Shown here: positions 22,460 through 24,423 of the stretch, one piece after another
How positions within the stretch are numbered: position 1 is the stretch's first letter
Layout: every line of letters starts with the position of its first letter
Assembly: GCA_946405655.1 (NCBI GenBank)
Contig: CAMJHX010000004.1
Location: 1-24,423 of the forward strand
DNA: 24,423 nt
Direction: 5' to 3'
From: an uncultured Clostridia bacterium
Lineage (GTDB): Bacteria; Bacillota; Clostridia; Oscillospirales; Oscillospiraceae
Made by a program: the position numbers and the translations under genes
The notes under the pieces: generated by a model
The model's database searches: none
Told to the model about the DNA's origin: nothing
The model's input: only the letters and a program-made list of their open reading frames with translations

Positions 22460-23461
22460 ATGAAAAGATCCGGTAAACTGCTCGCGCTCATGCTCGCGGT
22501 TCTGCTGCTCGCGTCCGTCCTGCCGCTGAGCGCCCTCGCCGTGTTCGGCCTGCCGTTTACGGATGTGCCGCGCTCCGCGTGGTATTATCCCGTAGTGAAG
22601 ACCGCGTATGATCGCGGGATCACAAACGGCACCACCTCCACGACCTTCGAGCCCGACGCCACCGTCACGCGGGAGCAGTTTCTCGTGATGCTCTACCGCG
22701 CGGCGGGGATCGAGCTGGATGCGTACCATGAGGCAATCTCAATCGGCGGCCGGAGAACGGAGATCCTTGCTGCGTCGTTTTCTGATGTCGATGCAGACGC
22801 GTGGTACGCCGAGACTGTCTGCCTTGCCAAAGAGATGGAAGTGACGAGCGGCGTCGGCGACGGCAGCTTCGGCGTGGGCGAGCCGGTGACCCGAGAGCAG
22901 ATGGCGACGTTTGCTGCCCGCTTTATGGACGTCCGTAAGCACGTTGCGCTCAAGAATGCGAAAAACCCGGTCAAGTCCTTTGCTGACGCCGATCAGATCT
23001 CCGACTGGGCGAAGGACGCCGTCGAGGCCATGCGCGTTTCCGGCGTGATGCAGGGCGATGCGCAGCAGCGCCTGCACCCGCAGGATCATGCCACCCGCGC
23101 CGAGGCTGCGGCAGTCGTGCTTCGACTCACGGACGCGACCGAGCGCGTCAGCTTTGTCCCGGAGGGGACGGCATGGATCCGGCTCCAGAATCAGCGTGCG
23201 ACGGTCGACGGCGAGCAGCGACAGCTCGACATCAAGAATCCGACGGCCGTGAAGGAAATGATCCGTCATCTGGACAATGTGCCGATTGCCCGGGAATATG
23301 GCCTGCCGCAGACGGGCGGCTGGATCTGCTGGATCAGCTTCTATGACGCAAAAGACCAATATCTTGGCGGCTTCCGGTTTGATTCGCAGTTCATCGATGT
23401 GAATTCGTCCAGACTGATCACGGCGACGCCGTATTTCCGCCTGTGGACGCTGAGGAACTGA
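22460..23461 (+). CDS. secreted protein with three N-terminal SLH domains
   Basis: A 333-aa predicted wall-associated protein. A signal peptide (MKRSGKLL start, Leu-rich core, cleavage near ALA at about 27) is followed directly by three SLH repeats: FTDVPRSAWYYPVV, FSDVDADAWYAETV, FADADQISDWAKDAVEAM, each with a TREQ or TRAE motif at the end of the unit. The C-terminal roughly 90 residues (after WIRLQNQ) form an unrecognised domain with GGWICWISFYDAKDQYLGGF. It starts 17 nt after the anti-sigma stop with GGAG, so it is likely in the sigma operon. The next gene is a close paralogue. Its binding target is presumably a secondary wall polymer. Confidence 0.88.
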   Translation: MKRSGKLLALMLAVLLLASVLPLSALAVFGLPFTDVPRSAWYYPVVKTAYDRGITNGTTSTTFEPDATVTREQFLVMLYRAAGIELDAYHEAISIGGRRTEILAASFSDVDADAWYAETVCLAKEMEVTSGVGDGSFGVGEPVTREQMATFAARFMDVRKHVALKNAKNPVKSFADADQISDWAKDAVEAMRVSGVMQGDAQQRLHPQDHATRAEAAAVVLRLTDATERVSFVPEGTAWIRLQNQRATVDGEQRQLDIKNPTAVKEMIRHLDNVPIAREYGLPQTGGWICWISFYDAKDQYLGGFRFDSQFIDVNSSRLITATPYFRLWTLRN

Positions 23462-23477
23462 AAAGGAGGGAAGGAAG

Positions 23478-24423
23478 ATGAAAAAGACAAGAAAACTGCT
23501 CTCGCTCATGCTGGCGGTGCTGCTGTTCGCATCGCTCCTGCCGCTGAGCGCCCTCGCCGCCCTCGGTCTGCCGTTCAAGGACGTGCCGCAGGACGCTTGG
23601 TATTATCCCGTGGTCAAGGAAGCCTATGAAAAGGGCATCACAAACGGCGTCACGCGCACGACCTTCGAACCCAACGGAACAGTGACAAGAGAGATGTTTC
23701 TGGTGATGCTGTTCCGCGCTGCCGACATCCGTCTCGACGTGTATGAGCAGACGCAGAAGCCCTTTTCCGGCGATCCGGAGGAGACCGTGTACAATTTCTC
23801 TGACGTTCCGCTGGGCCAGTGGTACTCCGCCGCCGTGGCCTGCGCCGCGGATATGGGCGTCACGAACGGTGTGGACGAAACGCACTTCGGCCTCGGTCAG
23901 CCCGTCACGCGCGAGCAGATGGCGGCGATGGCTGCCCGGTTCATGGACGTCCGAGCGCACGTCGCGCTCAAGCCCGCCGCCGTCCCGGTCAGTGCGTTCG
24001 CGGACGCAGATGCGGTTTCCCCGTGGGCGAAGGACGCCGTGGAGGCGATGCGCGTCTCCGGCGTGCTGCAGGGGGACAAGCTGCAGCGTGTGAACCCGAA
24101 GGCCCATGCCACCCGCGCAGAGGCGACCGCCGTCATCCTGCGGCTGGTCGATGCGACCGAGCGCGTCAGCTTCGTTCCGGCGAACACCGCATGGATCCGC
24201 ATCGAAAGCTGGGAAAAGCTCGGACAGCCTCACGACGTCAAGGATCCCAAGGACGTGCAGGAGTTGATCCGCTACCTGGACAACATGCCCGTCGCCGCGG
24301 AATACGGGATACCGGGCATGGGCGGCTGGACGTACTGCATCGACTTCTACGACGCGGACGATCAGTTCATCACCGGCTATCGGTTCGACAGCCACTATAT
24401 CGACGTCGGACGATGCGCGCTGG
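23478..24423 (+). CDS. secreted protein with three N-terminal SLH domains (paralogue, cut by window end)
   Basis: Open from the ATG at 23478 to the end of the window (315 codons, no stop). GGAGGG and AAGGAAG precede the start. It parallels the previous gene throughout: the same signal peptide pattern, SLH repeats (FKDVPQDAWYYPVV, FSDVPLGQWYSAAV, FADADAVSPWAKDAVEAM) and C-terminal domain (GGWTYCIDFYDADDQFITGY). Well over half the residues are identical by eye. The gap between the two genes (16 nt) and the ribosome-binding region are also similar, so this is a recent tandem duplication. The divergent part is mainly the second half of the first repeat and the start of the C-terminal domain. Confidence 0.88.
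   Translation, partial: MKKTRKLLSLMLAVLLFASLLPLSALAALGLPFKDVPQDAWYYPVVKEAYEKGITNGVTRTTFEPNGTVTREMFLVMLFRAADIRLDVYEQTQKPFSGDPEETVYNFSDVPLGQWYSAAVACAADMGVTNGVDETHFGLGQPVTREQMAAMAARFMDVRAHVALKPAAVPVSAFADADAVSPWAKDAVEAMRVSGVLQGDKLQRVNPKAHATRAEATAVILRLVDATERVSFVPANTAWIRIESWEKLGQPHDVKDPKDVQELIRYLDNMPVAAEYGIPGMGGWTYCIDFYDADDQFITGYRFDSHYIDVGRCAL

Overview
The window looks like a chromosomal segment of a GC-rich anaerobic Clostridia member, most likely of the Oscillospiraceae/Ruminococcaceae type. The grounds are a T-box leader, sigma-A-type promoters with 17-bp spacers, AGGAGG-type ribosome binding sites, several SLH-domain surface proteins, an FeoA-FeoB fusion, and a dihydroxyacid dehydratase with the 'PGH' form seen in oxygen-labile [4Fe-4S] enzymes. 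No rRNA, tRNA, CRISPR array or phage genes were seen. The taxonomic call is an inference from gene style, not a search result.

Region 1 (about 1-11,400) is a branched-chain amino acid block. It holds leuA-leuC-leuD-leuB and then ilvB-ilvN-ilvC-ilvD, followed by a tightly coupled DUF815 AAA+ ATPase. Together these enzymes convert pyruvate (or 2-oxobutyrate) to the 2-keto acids of valine and isoleucine, and on to 2-ketoisocaproate for leucine. No transaminase or threonine deaminase is present. The two halves have separate promoters and different RNA switches. The leu operon has a Leu-rich leader peptide with a terminator and a long-range antiterminator, which is the enteric-style attenuation logic. 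The ilv operon has a tRNA-sensing T-box.

Region 2 (about 11,340-18,130) holds unrelated single units. A sodium:neurotransmitter-symporter family transporter (minus strand) is transcribed divergently from a secreted SGNH hydrolase carrying three SLH repeats. After a 36-nt palindromic terminator and a 129-bp palindromic repeat come rsmE (minus strand), then feoAB and a FeoB-associated Cys-rich peptide, with a strong promoter and a possible iron-regulator operator.

Region 3 (about 18,180-24,423) is a cell-envelope block. A DHHW (AlgX-like) protein and an MBOAT O-acyltransferase form one operon. Then come a second, inverted copy of the 129-bp repeat, a terminator, and a second operon: an ECF-type sigma factor, a membrane-anchored putative anti-sigma partner, and two tandem SLH-domain secreted proteins, the last cut by the window end. 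Both operons are preceded by the same promoter-like pattern (TGTAAG, 17 nt, GTSTATA). This suggests that the sigma factor drives itself, the SLH proteins and the acyltransferase pair. A reasonable hypothesis is a stress-controlled module that acylates a cell-wall polymer and deploys the SLH proteins that bind such polymers.

Almost all long antisense ORFs in this GC-rich window are shadows of the genes listed.
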